In this document: one piece after another, positions 28,460-37,693 of the stretch
Numbering within the stretch: position 1 is the stretch's first letter
How the letters are laid out: every line of letters begins with the position of its first letter
From: Hyphomicrobium_A sp963728165
Lineage (GTDB): Bacteria > Pseudomonadota > Alphaproteobacteria > Rhizobiales > Hyphomicrobiaceae
Assembly (NCBI GenBank): GCA_963728165.1
Contig: CAVSIY010000006.1
Span: 496,001-560,000, forward strand
Reading direction: 5' to 3'
Length of the DNA: 64,000 nt
Notes under the pieces: model-generated
What the model saw: only the letters and a program-made list of their open reading frames with translations
Database searches by the model: none
Told to the model about the DNA's origin: nothing
Translations under genes and position numbers: made by a program

Positions 28460-30186
28460 GTGCGGCGAGGGAGCAAGGAGCCGCCAGTAGACGCCTTCCG
28501 GCGCGCGCTGCGCCGCAGCCGAAGCGCTCTGATCCTCGCCGGCCTCGTCTCCGGCGCCATCAACGTGTTGGCGCTCACCGGCCCGCTCTACATGCTTGAG
28601 GTTTACAATCGCGTGCTTCCTTCCCGCAGCGGGCCGGCCCTCCTCGCGCTCACGCTGGCGATGCTGGTCCTTTACGGCTTTGGCGGCGCCCTCGACTTCG
28701 TGCGCTTGCGTTTGTTGGCACAAACCGCGCGGCGCCTCGACATGCGCTTGAGCGCGCGCGTCTTTGCGCTACTGCAAACCGAGCCGGCCGCTGCTCAGGC
28801 GCGCAGCGATGGCCTGCAGCCCTTGCGCGACCTCGATCAGATCCGCGCCTTTCTTGCGAGCCCCGCACCGACGGCGCTGTTCGACATGCCCTGGCTGCCG
28901 CTCTATCTGGGCGTGATCTACCTGATGCAGCCCCTGCTCGGGGCCCTCGCCACGGCAGGCGCCGTGCTGCTCGTCGCCCTGATGCTCATGGCGGAAGGGA
29001 GAAGTGCTGCGCCGTTGCGGCTTGCCGCCCGCAGCGCCGGTACCCGATGGGCGTTCGCGGCGGCGGTGCGGCGGCACGCGGAGACGATCCGCGCCATGGG
29101 ATTTGCGCGCCACCTCAGCGAACGATGGACCAAGCTCAATGCGCGCCATCTCGACGCCGAGCTTGCCGCCTCGCGGCCGGCCAACGCCTTCGGCGCGGTG
29201 ATCAAGGTGGCGCGGCCGGCCCTGCAATCGGGCATCCTCGGTCTCGGCGCCTACCTCGTGCTCAACGGCAAGGGATCTCCCGGAACGATGGTCGCGGCCT
29301 CGATCGTCGTCTCGCGCGCGCTGGCCCCGGTCGAAATCGCGATCGCCCATTGGCGCGGCTTCGCTGCCGCACGTCAGGCGCATACGCGGCTCGCCGCCTT
29401 GCTCGCGGCAGGACGGCGTCGGCGGACGCGCCGCCGGCACCCTCCGCGGCCGCAGCTAATTCTTGCGCGTCGAGGGCCTCTCGGTGGCGCCACCGGGGGC
29501 AGCCAAGCCCGTCATCGGCGGCGTCGGCTTCATGCTGTCGGCCGGCGCCGGCCTCGGCATCGTGGGGCCGAGCGCTTCGGGCAAGTCGACGCTCGCGCGT
29601 GCCCTCGTCGGCGCATGGACGCCACGGCGGGGGCGCGTAACGCTCGACGACATCGGGCTTTACGACTGGAGCGCTGCCGCGCGCGGACGCTACATCGGCT
29701 ACCTGCCGCAGGACGTGGCGCTTCTTTCCGGAACGATCGCCGACAACATCGCGCGCTTCGATGCTGCTGCGGAGGCCTGAGGCGATCACGGCCGCAGCCC
29801 GCGCCGCCGGCGTCGACGACATGATCGTGCGGCTGCCTGCGGGCTATGCCACGGAGATCGGCGCGGAGGGACGCGGGCTGTCGGCCGGCCAGCGCCAGCG
29901 CATCGCGCTTGCGCGCGCGCTTTACGGCGAGCCATTCCTCGTCGTGCTCGACGAGCCCGACGCCAGCCTCGATGCCGAGGGGCAGCGCGCCCTGACCGAG
30001 GCCGTGCTGGCGGTGCGCCGTCGCGGCGGCATCGCCATCATCGTCGCACACCGGCGATCGGCGCTCGCCGGCGTCGACACCGTGCTCGCCCTGGCGGGCG
30101 GCCGCGTCAGGGCCTACGGGCCCCGCGACGCGGTGCTGGCCGCGCTCACCAAGTGCGATCCCGCGACGCCGGCAGCGGCCGAATGA
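28460..30186 (+). pseudogene. Type I secretion-type ABC transporter (PrtD-like), broken by frameshifts
   Basis: The reading begins at GTG 28460 behind an excellent AAGGAGGAAAC. It encodes an ABC transmembrane domain (GLVSGAINVLALTGPLYMLEVYNRVLPSRS, then FDMPWLPLYLGVIYLMQPLLG), typical of PrtD/HlyB-like exporters. Near 29410-29465 the frame changes, probably twice, with a TAA at 29457 in one frame. The ATPase domain then continues (Walker A VGPSASGKSTLARAL, YLPQDVALLSGTIADNIARFD) to a stop at 29780. It resumes in a third frame with ABC signature LSAGQRQRIALARAL, Walker B FLVVLDEPDASLD and the H-loop IIVAHRRS. The summed length, about 575 residues, fits the intact family. No HlyD/TolC partner is adjacent. 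The gene is either decayed or carries several sequence errors. Confidence 0.8.
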
Positions 30187-30193
30187 TCGGGCG

Positions 30194-31507
30194 CTAGCCG
30201 GCCTTCCCACGCCCGATGCCGGAGTAGTGGAAGCCCGCGGCAGCGGCCTGCTCCGGCGGGAAGACGTTGCGCAAATCGACCAGCACGTCGCCGCGCATGC
30301 GTTCCTTGGCCGCCTTGAGATCGAGCGCGCGAAACTCGTTCCACTCGGTGACGACGACGAGGACGTCGGCGCCGTCCAAGGCCTCGAGCGCGCTCTCGCA
30401 CCAGGTCATGCCGGGCAAGAGCGGCTCGCCCTGCTTGCGCCCCTGCGGATCGAAGCCCCTGACGGCGGCGCCGCGCTCCTGCAGCATCGGCACGATGACG
30501 AGGCTCGGGGCGTCGCGCATGTCGTCGGTGTTGGGTTTGAAGGTGACGCCGAGGATCGCCACCGTCTTATCGCGCACCGAGCCGCCCGCCGCTTTCTCGA
30601 CGCGGTGCGCCATGGCGATCTTGCGCTCGTGGTTGACGCGCTCGACCTGCTCGATGATCGACAAGGGCGCCTTGGCCTCGCGCCCGGTGCGGATCAGCGC
30701 GGAGACGTCCTTGGGAAAGCACGAGCCGCCGTAGCCCGGCCCCGGGTGCAGGAACTTGTCGCCGATGCGCCGGTCCTTGCCCATGGCGGAGGCGACCTCC
30801 TGCACGTCGGCACCGAGCGTCTCGCACAGGTCGGCGACCTCGTTGATGAAGCTGATCTTCAAGGCGAGGAAAGCGTTGGCGGCGTACTTTGCCAATTCCG
30901 CCGACTCGCGCCCGACGAACACCACGGGCGCGTTGCGCAGCGCCAGCGGCTTGTAGAGGCGCCCCATCAGCTCGCGCGCGCGCTCATCGTCCAAGCCGAT
31001 GAGCACCCGGTCGGGATGCATGAAGTCCTGGATCGCCGAGCCCTCGCGCAGGAACTCGGGGTTGGAGCACACGGCAAACTCGGCCTCGGGCCGCAGCGCG
31101 CGCAACCTGCGCTCGATCTCGCGGCTCGTCCCCACCGGCACCGTCGACTTGGTGACGATGACGGTGAAGCCGTTGAGATGCGGCGCCATCTCCTCGACCG
31201 CGGCGTAGACGTAGGAGAGATCGGCGTAGCCGTCGCCGCGGCGCATGGGCGTGCCGACGGCGAGCAGGACGATGTCGGCCTGGCTCGCGGACGATCTCAG
31301 ATCGTCGGTGAAGAGGAGGCGCTCGGCCTTCATGTTGCGCTGAACGAGGTCGTCGAGCCCCGGCTCGTAGATCGGCGAGCGGCCGGCCCTGAGGTCGGCG
31401 AGGCGCTTAGCGTCCTTCTCGACGCAGGTGACCGTCCAGCCGAACTCCGAGAAGCAGGCAGCGGAGACGAGACCGACATAGCCGGCGCCGATCATGCAGA
31501 TGTTCAA
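30194..31507 (-). CDS. ugd: UDP-glucose 6-dehydrogenase
   Basis: 437 residues. Oxidises UDP-glucose twice to UDP-glucuronate with NAD, for capsule, exopolysaccharide or lipid A modification. The N-terminal Rossmann motif is ICMIGAGYVGLVSAACF. The catalytic Cys is in GPGYGGSCFPKDVSAL, and NPEFLREGSAIQDFMHPDRVLIG is conserved. GVTFKPNTDDMRDAPSL starts the C-terminal UDP-binding domain. The start is TTG at 31507, directly before NICMIG, supported by a GGGGAGGA ribosome-binding site; upstream in-frame residues look non-coding. It converges on the broken ABC transporter with an eight-base gap. Confidence 0.96.
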   Translation of the reverse strand: MNICMIGAGYVGLVSAACFSEFGWTVTCVEKDAKRLADLRAGRSPIYEPGLDDLVQRNMKAERLLFTDDLRSSASQADIVLLAVGTPMRRGDGYADLSYVYAAVEEMAPHLNGFTVIVTKSTVPVGTSREIERRLRALRPEAEFAVCSNPEFLREGSAIQDFMHPDRVLIGLDDERARELMGRLYKPLALRNAPVVFVGRESAELAKYAANAFLALKISFINEVADLCETLGADVQEVASAMGKDRRIGDKFLHPGPGYGGSCFPKDVSALIRTGREAKAPLSIIEQVERVNHERKIAMAHRVEKAAGGSVRDKTVAILGVTFKPNTDDMRDAPSLVIVPMLQERGAAVRGFDPQGRKQGEPLLPGMTWCESALEALDGADVLVVVTEWNEFRALDLKAAKERMRGDVLVDLRNVFPPEQAAAAGFHYSGIGRGKAG

Positions 31508-31646
31508 GTGCGTCCTCCCCAGCTGGCGAGACGATAGCCCGCCGCAACGACGCGCCAATGGCTACCCCAGAGGGTCGGCGGGTGGCAATTGCGGCTTATG
31601 CGCACCCGCTGCGGCCTGCAAGGGACCAACGCTCCGGGGAAGCGTT

Positions 31647-32378
31647 TCAGACGTCGAACTCGTCGATCTTGGTGAACGCCTCGCGCAGCGCCTCCGACCA
31701 AGCGCTCGACAAGTTCTTGAAGTATTCGTCGTCCTTGTCGATGCGCTTCTCGCGCCGCAGATCGAGGCTGTCGCGCTCGTAGACGAGGATGTCGATCGGC
31801 ATGCCGACCGACAGATTGGAGCGCAGGGTGGAATCGAACGACAAAAGAATGAGCTTGGCCGCCTCGCCGAGGCGCATGGTCGGCTGCGCCACGCGGTCGA
31901 GGATCGGTTTGCCGTACTTGTGCTCGCCGATCTGGAAATAGGGCGTGTCGTCGGTCGCCTCGATGAAGTTGCCTTCCGGGTAGATCTGAAATAGGCGCGG
32001 CGGCTCCTGCTTGATCTGGCCGCCCAGAATGAACGAGCCGGCAAACCCCGTCTTCGCCGCGTCGAGCGCCGGCCCATCTATGGCGCGTACGCTGCGGACG
32101 GCGTCGCCGACGAGGCGGGCGGCGCGATACATCGAGTGCACGCCGAGCAGGTTGGGGGCTTCGGGGTCCGGGTCGATGATCTGCTCGTTCAACAGGCTGA
32201 CCACCGACTGCGTGAGCGACAGGTTGCCGGCGGCGAGCAGCACCAGCACGCGGTCTCCGGGCTCGCACCAGTAGTGGATCTTGCGATACTGCGCGATGTT
32301 GTCGACGCCCGCGTTGGTACGCGTGTCGGCAGCGAACACGAGGCCGCGATTAAGCCGCATCGCGACACAGTAGGTCAT
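31647..32378 (-). CDS. Anbu, proteasome beta-subunit homologue
   Basis: About 243 residues. Anbu is a bacterial Ntn-hydrolase-fold relative of proteasome and HslV subunits. The start at 32378 gives MTYCVAMRLNRGLVFAADTRTNAGVDNI: Thr at position 2 is the expected nucleophile after Met removal, and AADTRTNAG matches the proteasome-type core. An in-frame upstream ATG at 32438 would bury this Thr and is rejected. AGNLSLTQSVVSLLNEQI and LLSFDSTLRSNLSVGMPIDILVY follow the family pattern. It is the last gene in the run ATP-grasp, alpha-E, transglutaminase, Anbu, the established Anbu operon composition. The in vivo substrate is unknown. Confidence 0.94.
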   Translation of the reverse strand: MTYCVAMRLNRGLVFAADTRTNAGVDNIAQYRKIHYWCEPGDRVLVLLAAGNLSLTQSVVSLLNEQIIDPDPEAPNLLGVHSMYRAARLVGDAVRSVRAIDGPALDAAKTGFAGSFILGGQIKQEPPRLFQIYPEGNFIEATDDTPYFQIGEHKYGKPILDRVAQPTMRLGEAAKLILLSFDSTLRSNLSVGMPIDILVYERDSLDLRREKRIDKDDEYFKNLSSAWSEALREAFTKIDEFDV

Positions 32379-32434
32379 CACCTCACCTCGATTTGCAGCC
32401 ATGGGCCCTTCGTGCGCGAAAGGTCCCCAAAGGC

Positions 32435-33244
32435 TCATTGCTGGGCGCTTTGCTGCTGGACTTCGACGACCACGTCAAGCACCTCTTCGACCCCGCCGCG
32501 GCGGGTGCCGCGGACGGGCGCGGCCGAGACCGAATCGAGCCCGCAGGCGAGCCGCACGTAGCGGTCGGTCGGACACAGCCGGTTGGCCGGATCGAAGCCG
32601 AGCCAGCCGAGCCCTTTGATCCACACCTCGGCCCAAGCATGGTGCGCCTCGGAAGGCTCGTCGCTGTCGGTGAGAAAGTAGCCGTTCACGTAGCGCGCCG
32701 GCACGTCCATGACGCGGGCCGCGGAGATGAAAATGTGGGCATGGTCCTGGCACACGCCCATGCCGTCCTTGAGGGCCTCTGCGGCGCTGGTGCGCGCGTG
32801 GGTCGCGCCGACGACGTAGGCGACGCGCTCGTGCACGGCATCCATGAGCTTGTGCAAGCGGTCGATTGTATCCTCGCCCGTAATGGCGGCGGACAGGGCG
32901 CGGATCGCCTCGTCGGGGGCCGTCCGCGGCGTCTCGCGCTTATAGACCCGGCTCGGCGCGACCTCGATCAGGCCGCGCACAAACCCGGCCCGGTCGCGGG
33001 TCTCGACCGTGCCGCGGGCGACGATGCTGATCTCGTTGTGCGCCTCGGGGATCACGACGAGGTGCGACATGTTGCCGAAACTGTCGCGAAAGCGCACCGC
33101 CTCGTCGATGTGCGGCATCTCGATTGTCCAGCTCACGACCTGCTGGCCGTCGAACGACGGCGGCGTGAGCCGCAAGGACTGGATGCTGTAGTGCGCCGGC
33201 GCCGCCAACGAGTACCGCGTCACGTGGGAGATCGAGACGAGCAC
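32435..33244 (-). CDS. Transglutaminase-like cysteine peptidase of the Anbu cluster
   Basis: 269 residues. The N-terminal bacterial transglutaminase beta domain (HVTRYSLAAPAHYSIQSLRLTPPSF) is followed by the papain-like transglutaminase core. Catalytic residues are visible: Cys in DGMGVCQDHAHIF, His in AHHAWAEVWI and Asp in WLGFDPANRL. Family members act on peptide or isopeptide bonds; the substrate here is unknown. It begins 18 bases after the alpha-E gene ends and precedes Anbu by about 57 bases. The linkage suggests it makes or cuts a peptide tag used with the ATP-grasp ligase (inference). Confidence 0.93.
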   Translation of the reverse strand: MLVSISHVTRYSLAAPAHYSIQSLRLTPPSFDGQQVVSWTIEMPHIDEAVRFRDSFGNMSHLVVIPEAHNEISIVARGTVETRDRAGFVRGLIEVAPSRVYKRETPRTAPDEAIRALSAAITGEDTIDRLHKLMDAVHERVAYVVGATHARTSAAEALKDGMGVCQDHAHIFISAARVMDVPARYVNGYFLTDSDEPSEAHHAWAEVWIKGLGWLGFDPANRLCPTDRYVRLACGLDSVSAAPVRGTRRGGVEEVLDVVVEVQQQSAQQ

Positions 33245-33262
33245 GAACGAGAAACCTCCTTC

Positions 33263-34210
33263 TCATGCGTTGAAATGATACGCCTCGGCGATCTCCGAGC
33301 CCAGCCGATTGTTGCGGGCGATGAAGTCCTCAAGAAACTCGTGCAAGCCGGACTGAAAGATCCGGTTTATGTCGCCCTCCTCGAGGATGCTCGTCGCCCC
33401 GCTTGCCGTCTCATGGCAGGCGAACCGCTCGCCGTGGAGCTCGGCCAGGTGGTCGAGGGCCAGCTCGATCTCGTCGTAGCACGACCGCAGCGAGCGCGGC
33501 ATCGCCTGGTTGAGGATGAGATATTCGGCAATGCGCCAGGGCTTGTAGCTCTCCTTGTAGACCCAGCGGTAGCTGCGGTGGGCGGAGACGGAGCGCAGGA
33601 TTGCACCCCACTGCACGTTGTCGACGCCGCTGCCCACCATGGCGATCTCGGGCAACAGCACATAGTACTTCACATCGAGAATGCGCGAGGTGTTGTCGGC
33701 CCGCTCCAGAAAAGTGCCGAGCTGGCTGAAGTAGAAGGTGTCGTTGCGCAGGATGGTGTTGAGCAGCGTGCCGCGATAGAGGGCCGAGCGCGAGCGGATC
33801 CAATCGAGGATGCGCGGCAGCTCGCCGGCAGTGACCTCGGCCGGCCTGATGTTGCCGAACTCGAGCCAGGCGCCGTTGAGGCTCTCCCACATGTCGCGCG
33901 TCAGCGCGGTGCGCTGCGCGCGGCCGTTGAGCCGCGCCGCCGACAGGCACGATTTGACGCTCGAGGAATTGTCGCAGTCGAACAACAGGTAGTTGATCAC
34001 GTCGCGCGTGGTCAGCGCCTCGTGCTTGGCGAAATAGCCCTGCGCGCACCCAGCGCTCGCCAGCGTCGAGCGCCACTCCTCGTGGTAGCCCTCTCCGTCG
34101 CGCGGCAAGAGCGCGATGCGGTAGCCGACCTCGATCAGGCGCGCCATGTTCTCGGCGCGCTCCACGTAGCGCGCCAGCCAGAAGAGATCGTTGGCGGTCC
34201 GTCCCAACAT
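33263..34210 (-). CDS. Alpha-E domain protein of the Anbu cluster
   Basis: 315 residues, almost entirely helical in appearance. The start LGRTANDLFWLARYVERAENMARLIEVGYR is the signature of the alpha-E (DUF403) domain, and FLERADNTSRILDVKYY and NQAMPRSLRSCYDEIE are further conserved blocks. No catalytic residues are known for the family; it usually accompanies, or is fused to, the circularly permuted ATP-grasp protein encoded immediately upstream (33 bases). It is probably a partner or carrier in the same peptide-modification pathway. Confidence 0.94.
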   Translation of the reverse strand: MLGRTANDLFWLARYVERAENMARLIEVGYRIALLPRDGEGYHEEWRSTLASAGCAQGYFAKHEALTTRDVINYLLFDCDNSSSVKSCLSAARLNGRAQRTALTRDMWESLNGAWLEFGNIRPAEVTAGELPRILDWIRSRSALYRGTLLNTILRNDTFYFSQLGTFLERADNTSRILDVKYYVLLPEIAMVGSGVDNVQWGAILRSVSAHRSYRWVYKESYKPWRIAEYLILNQAMPRSLRSCYDEIELALDHLAELHGERFACHETASGATSILEEGDINRIFQSGLHEFLEDFIARNNRLGSEIAEAYHFNA

Positions 34211-34242
34211 GCGATGCGCTTCGCGCCTGCCTCCTTAAAGCA

Positions 34243-35658
34243 TCAGTCCTGCAGCACCCAGGTATCCTTGGTGCCGCCGCCCTGGCTCGAGTTGACCACG
34301 AGCGATCCCGGCTTCAAAGCCACGCGGGTGAGGCCGCCGGGCGCGAGCCGCACCTGGTCGCCGAAGAGGACGAAGGGCCGCAAATCGAGATGGCGGGGGG
34401 CGAGGCCCGCCTCGACCAGTGTGGGGCAGGTCGAGAGCGCGAGCGTCGGCTGCCCGATGTAGTTCTCGGGCTCCGTCTTGAGCTTGGCGCGAAAGGCATC
34501 GATCTCCTCCTTCGACGCCGTGGGGCCGACGAGCATCCCGTAGCCGCCCGAGCCGTGCACCTCCTTGACCACGAGCTCCTCCAGGTGCTCGAGCACGTAG
34601 GCGAGATCCTCGGCGACGCGGCAGTTGTAGGTGGGCACGTTCTGCAGGATCGGCGCGTTGCCCGTGTAGAATTTGATGATCTCCGGAATGTAGCTGTAGA
34701 TCGCCTTGTCGTCGGCGATGCCGGCGCCCGGCGCGTTGACGATGGTCACGCGGCCGGCCCGGTAGAGGTCGAAGAGGCCGGGCACGCCCAGAACCGAATC
34801 GGGGCGGAACACGAGGGGATCGAGAAAGTCGTCGTCGATGCGCCGATAGAGCACGTCGACCTGGCGGGGCCCCTGCGTCGTCTTCATCTGCAGCGCGCCG
34901 TCGAGCACGACGAGGTCATGGCCCTCGACCAGCTCCACGCCCATCTGGTCGGCGAGGAAGGAGTGCTCGAAGTAGGCGCTGTTGTAGAGGCCGGGCGTCA
35001 GAAGTGCGATGGTCGGCTCGCGGCCCAGACCCTTGGGCGCGACGCTCTCCAGCGTCTTCAAGAGATGGTCGGGATAGTTCTCGACCGGCGCCACCCGGTT
35101 CTTGGCGAAGAGGTCGGGGAACATGTGCATCATCGTCTCCCGGTTCTCGATCATGTAGGAGACGCCCGAGGGGGTGCGCGTATTGTCCTCCAGCACAAAG
35201 AAATCGCTCTCGCTCGTGCGCACGATGTCGATGCCGATGATGTGGCTGTAGATGCCGAGCGGCGGCTCGGCGCCGATCATCTCGGGCACGAAGGCGCTGT
35301 TGGAGATGACGAGCTGCTCGGGGATGCGGCCCGCCTTGATGATCTCCTGGCGGTGATAGATGTCGTACATGAACGCGTTGAGCGCGCGCACACGCTGCTC
35401 GATGCCGCTCCTCAAGCGTCGCCACTCACCGGCGGAGAGGATGCGCGGAACGATGTCGAAGGGAATGAGCCGCTCGGCGGCTTCCTGGTTGCCGTAGACG
35501 GCGAACGTAATGCCGGTGCGCCGGAACAGCGCCTCCGCCTCGACCAGCTTTTGCTTCAGGTCGTCGAGCTTTTGTGTCCCGAGCCACTCGGCAACGGCCT
35601 GATAGGGCACACGAACCCCACCGCCGGTGCCATTCATCTCATCGAATGCGGCGCCCAA
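34243..35658 (-). CDS. Circularly permuted ATP-grasp protein of the Anbu cluster
   Basis: About 471 residues. Conserved family blocks include AAFDEMNGTGGGVRVPYQAVAEWL, DNTRTPSGVSYMIENRETM, LYRRIDDDFLDPLVF, NAPGAGIADDKAIYSYIPEII, VKEVHGSGGYGMLVGP and the C-terminal NSSQGGGTKDTWVL. It is predicted to form a peptide-like bond using ATP. The start is uncertain: TTG at 35658 has a GAGG six bases upstream and begins close to the conserved FDEM; an ATG at 35736 adds 26 residues of non-coding appearance. It is the first gene of the four-gene Anbu operon on the minus strand. Confidence 0.92.
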   Translation of the reverse strand: MGAAFDEMNGTGGGVRVPYQAVAEWLGTQKLDDLKQKLVEAEALFRRTGITFAVYGNQEAAERLIPFDIVPRILSAGEWRRLRSGIEQRVRALNAFMYDIYHRQEIIKAGRIPEQLVISNSAFVPEMIGAEPPLGIYSHIIGIDIVRTSESDFFVLEDNTRTPSGVSYMIENRETMMHMFPDLFAKNRVAPVENYPDHLLKTLESVAPKGLGREPTIALLTPGLYNSAYFEHSFLADQMGVELVEGHDLVVLDGALQMKTTQGPRQVDVLYRRIDDDFLDPLVFRPDSVLGVPGLFDLYRAGRVTIVNAPGAGIADDKAIYSYIPEIIKFYTGNAPILQNVPTYNCRVAEDLAYVLEHLEELVVKEVHGSGGYGMLVGPTASKEEIDAFRAKLKTEPENYIGQPTLALSTCPTLVEAGLAPRHLDLRPFVLFGDQVRLAPGGLTRVALKPGSLVVNSSQGGGTKDTWVLQD

Positions 35659-35848
35659 GGCAGCCTCGCGTCTGACGCATGCAATCTTCTTCCGCAAATG
35701 CCAGGCCAATGCGCAAATGCCGCCAGATTGCGACAAAAGGCAAGCGCGCCCGATCGTCCCGCTGCCTCAGAGAAAGGCAGTTGCCTTAACAATCAGCAGA
35801 ACGACATCCGGCCGCTGGACGCTCACGTCCGGACGCGAACGCTGGACC

Positions 35849-37525
35849 TCAGAACAAGCCTTCGATCTGGCCGTCGGCATTGAGGCGGATGGCCTCCGCC
35901 GCCGGCACGCGCGGCAGACCCGGCATGGTCATGACATCGCCGGTGAGAACCACCACGAACTCGGCGCCGGCCGACAGGCGCAGCTCGCGCACCGGCACCA
36001 CGTGGCCCCGCGGCGCACCGCGCAAGGTAGGATCGGTCGAGAACGAGTACTGGGTCTTGGCCATGCACACGGGCAGCTTGCCGAAGCCGCCCGCCTCCAG
36101 ATCCTTGAACGCGGTCTCCACCGACGCATCGCAGGCGATGTCGGTGGCGCGATAGATCTCGGTGGCAATCGTCTTGACCTTGTCGCGCAAGCTCATCTCG
36201 TCGGGATAGAGCGGCCGGAACGCGGCCTTGCCGCTGTCGGCGAGCTCCACGACGTGGCGCGCCAGCGCCTCAGCGCCCTTGCTGCCGTCGGCCCAGTGCG
36301 TGCACACGAAGGCCTTGGTGCCGACGCTCTCGGCCGCCTTCATCACCTCCTGGACCTCGGCCTCGGTGTCGGTAATGAAGCGATTGACGGCAACGACGAC
36401 GGGCACGCCGAACTTGCCGATGTTCTCCAAATGCTGCTTCAGGTTCTCGCAACCCTTGTTGACGGCGAGCACGTTCTCGTTCTTGAGGTTCTCCTTGGAG
36501 ACGCCGCCGTGCATCTTGAGAGCGCGCACGGTGGCGACGATGACGACGGCCTCGGGCGCGAGCCCCGCCTTGCGGCACTTGATGTCGAAGAACTTCTCAG
36601 CGCCCAGGTCGGCGCCGAAGCCCGCCTCCGTCACCACGTAATCGGCAAGCTTCAACGCCGTCTTGGTCGCGAGCACCGAGTTGCAGCCGTGCGCGATGTT
36701 GGCGAAGGGGCCGCCGTGGATGAACACGGGGTTGTTCTCCAAGGTCTGCACCAGGTTCGGCATCAGCGCGTCCTTCAGGAGCACCGTCATGGCGCCGTCG
36801 GCCTTGAGCTCGCGGGCGCGGATCGGCGTCTTGTCGCGCGTGTAGGCGACGATGATGTTGCCGAGGCGGCGCTCCAGATCCTTCAAGTCGAGCGCCAGGC
36901 ACAAGATCGCCATGACCTCGGAGGCGACCGTGATGTCGAAGCCGTCCTGGCGCGGAAAGCCGTTCGACACGCCGCCCAGCGAATTGACGATTGCGCGCAG
37001 CGCCCGGTCGTTCATGTCGAGCACGCGCCGCCACGCGACGCGGCGGCCGTCGATGGCGAGCCCGTTGCCCCAATAGATGTGGTTGTCCAGCATGGCGGAC
37101 AGCAGATTGTGCGCCGACGTGATGGCGTGGAAATCGCCGGTGAAGTGCAGGTTGATGTCCTCCATCGGCACCACCTGGGCGTAGCCGCCGCCGGCCGCGC
37201 CGCCCTTCACGCCGAAGCAGGGCCCGAGCGAGGGCTCGCGCAGGCACATCATCGCCTTCTTGCCGATCAGGTTGAGGGCATCGCCGAGACCGACCGTCGT
37301 CGTCGTCTTGCCCTCGCCCGCCGGCGTTGGCGTCACGGCGGTGACCAGGATGAGCTTGCCGTCCTTGCGGTCCTTCAACGCGTTTATGTAGTCGAAGGTC
37401 ACCTTGGCCTTCGTGGTGCCGTAGGGGACGAGGGCCTCGGCGGGAATGCCGACCTTGGCGGCCACCTCGGCGATGGGCTGCATCGTCGCCGCGCGTGCGA
37501 TCTCGATGTCGGACTTGACGGTCAC
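35849..37525 (-). CDS. fhs: Formate-tetrahydrofolate ligase
   Basis: 558 residues. ATP-dependent formation of 10-formyl-tetrahydrofolate from formate, the entry step for formate carbon into the serine cycle (also called ftfL). The start is GTG at 37525 (VKSDIEIARAATMQPIAEVA) behind GGGAGGAA. The P-loop is TPTPAGEGKTTTTVGLGDAL. LREPSLGPCFGVKGGAAGGGYAQVVPMEDINLHFTGDFHA is the family core, and the end GDVMTMPGLPRVPAAEAI is typical. It lies about 3.4 kb from mcl-mtkA-mtkB-ppc, on the opposite strand. Confidence 0.97.
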   Translation of the reverse strand: MTVKSDIEIARAATMQPIAEVAAKVGIPAEALVPYGTTKAKVTFDYINALKDRKDGKLILVTAVTPTPAGEGKTTTTVGLGDALNLIGKKAMMCLREPSLGPCFGVKGGAAGGGYAQVVPMEDINLHFTGDFHAITSAHNLLSAMLDNHIYWGNGLAIDGRRVAWRRVLDMNDRALRAIVNSLGGVSNGFPRQDGFDITVASEVMAILCLALDLKDLERRLGNIIVAYTRDKTPIRARELKADGAMTVLLKDALMPNLVQTLENNPVFIHGGPFANIAHGCNSVLATKTALKLADYVVTEAGFGADLGAEKFFDIKCRKAGLAPEAVVIVATVRALKMHGGVSKENLKNENVLAVNKGCENLKQHLENIGKFGVPVVVAVNRFITDTEAEVQEVMKAAESVGTKAFVCTHWADGSKGAEALARHVVELADSGKAAFRPLYPDEMSLRDKVKTIATEIYRATDIACDASVETAFKDLEAGGFGKLPVCMAKTQYSFSTDPTLRGAPRGHVVPVRELRLSAGAEFVVVLTGDVMTMPGLPRVPAAEAIRLNADGQIEGLF

Positions 37526-37693
37526 GGCTCTCGTTCCTCCCAAGACATGTTCTTGCGTGGCCGGCCCGACGCTCCGGGGCCGACGACGGATCGAAAAGTT
37601 TAACCCGCGCCGATATTGGCGGTTTGAGCGACGCCCGCCAAGTCTCGACTTTCCGACAGACGCGATGCCGCACTGCACCCGCCGGCGGAACGG

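Noticed and set aside
32378..32438. Longer Anbu starting at the ATG at 32438
   Set aside because: It would place about 20 residues before the catalytic Thr; Anbu proteins start Met-Thr.
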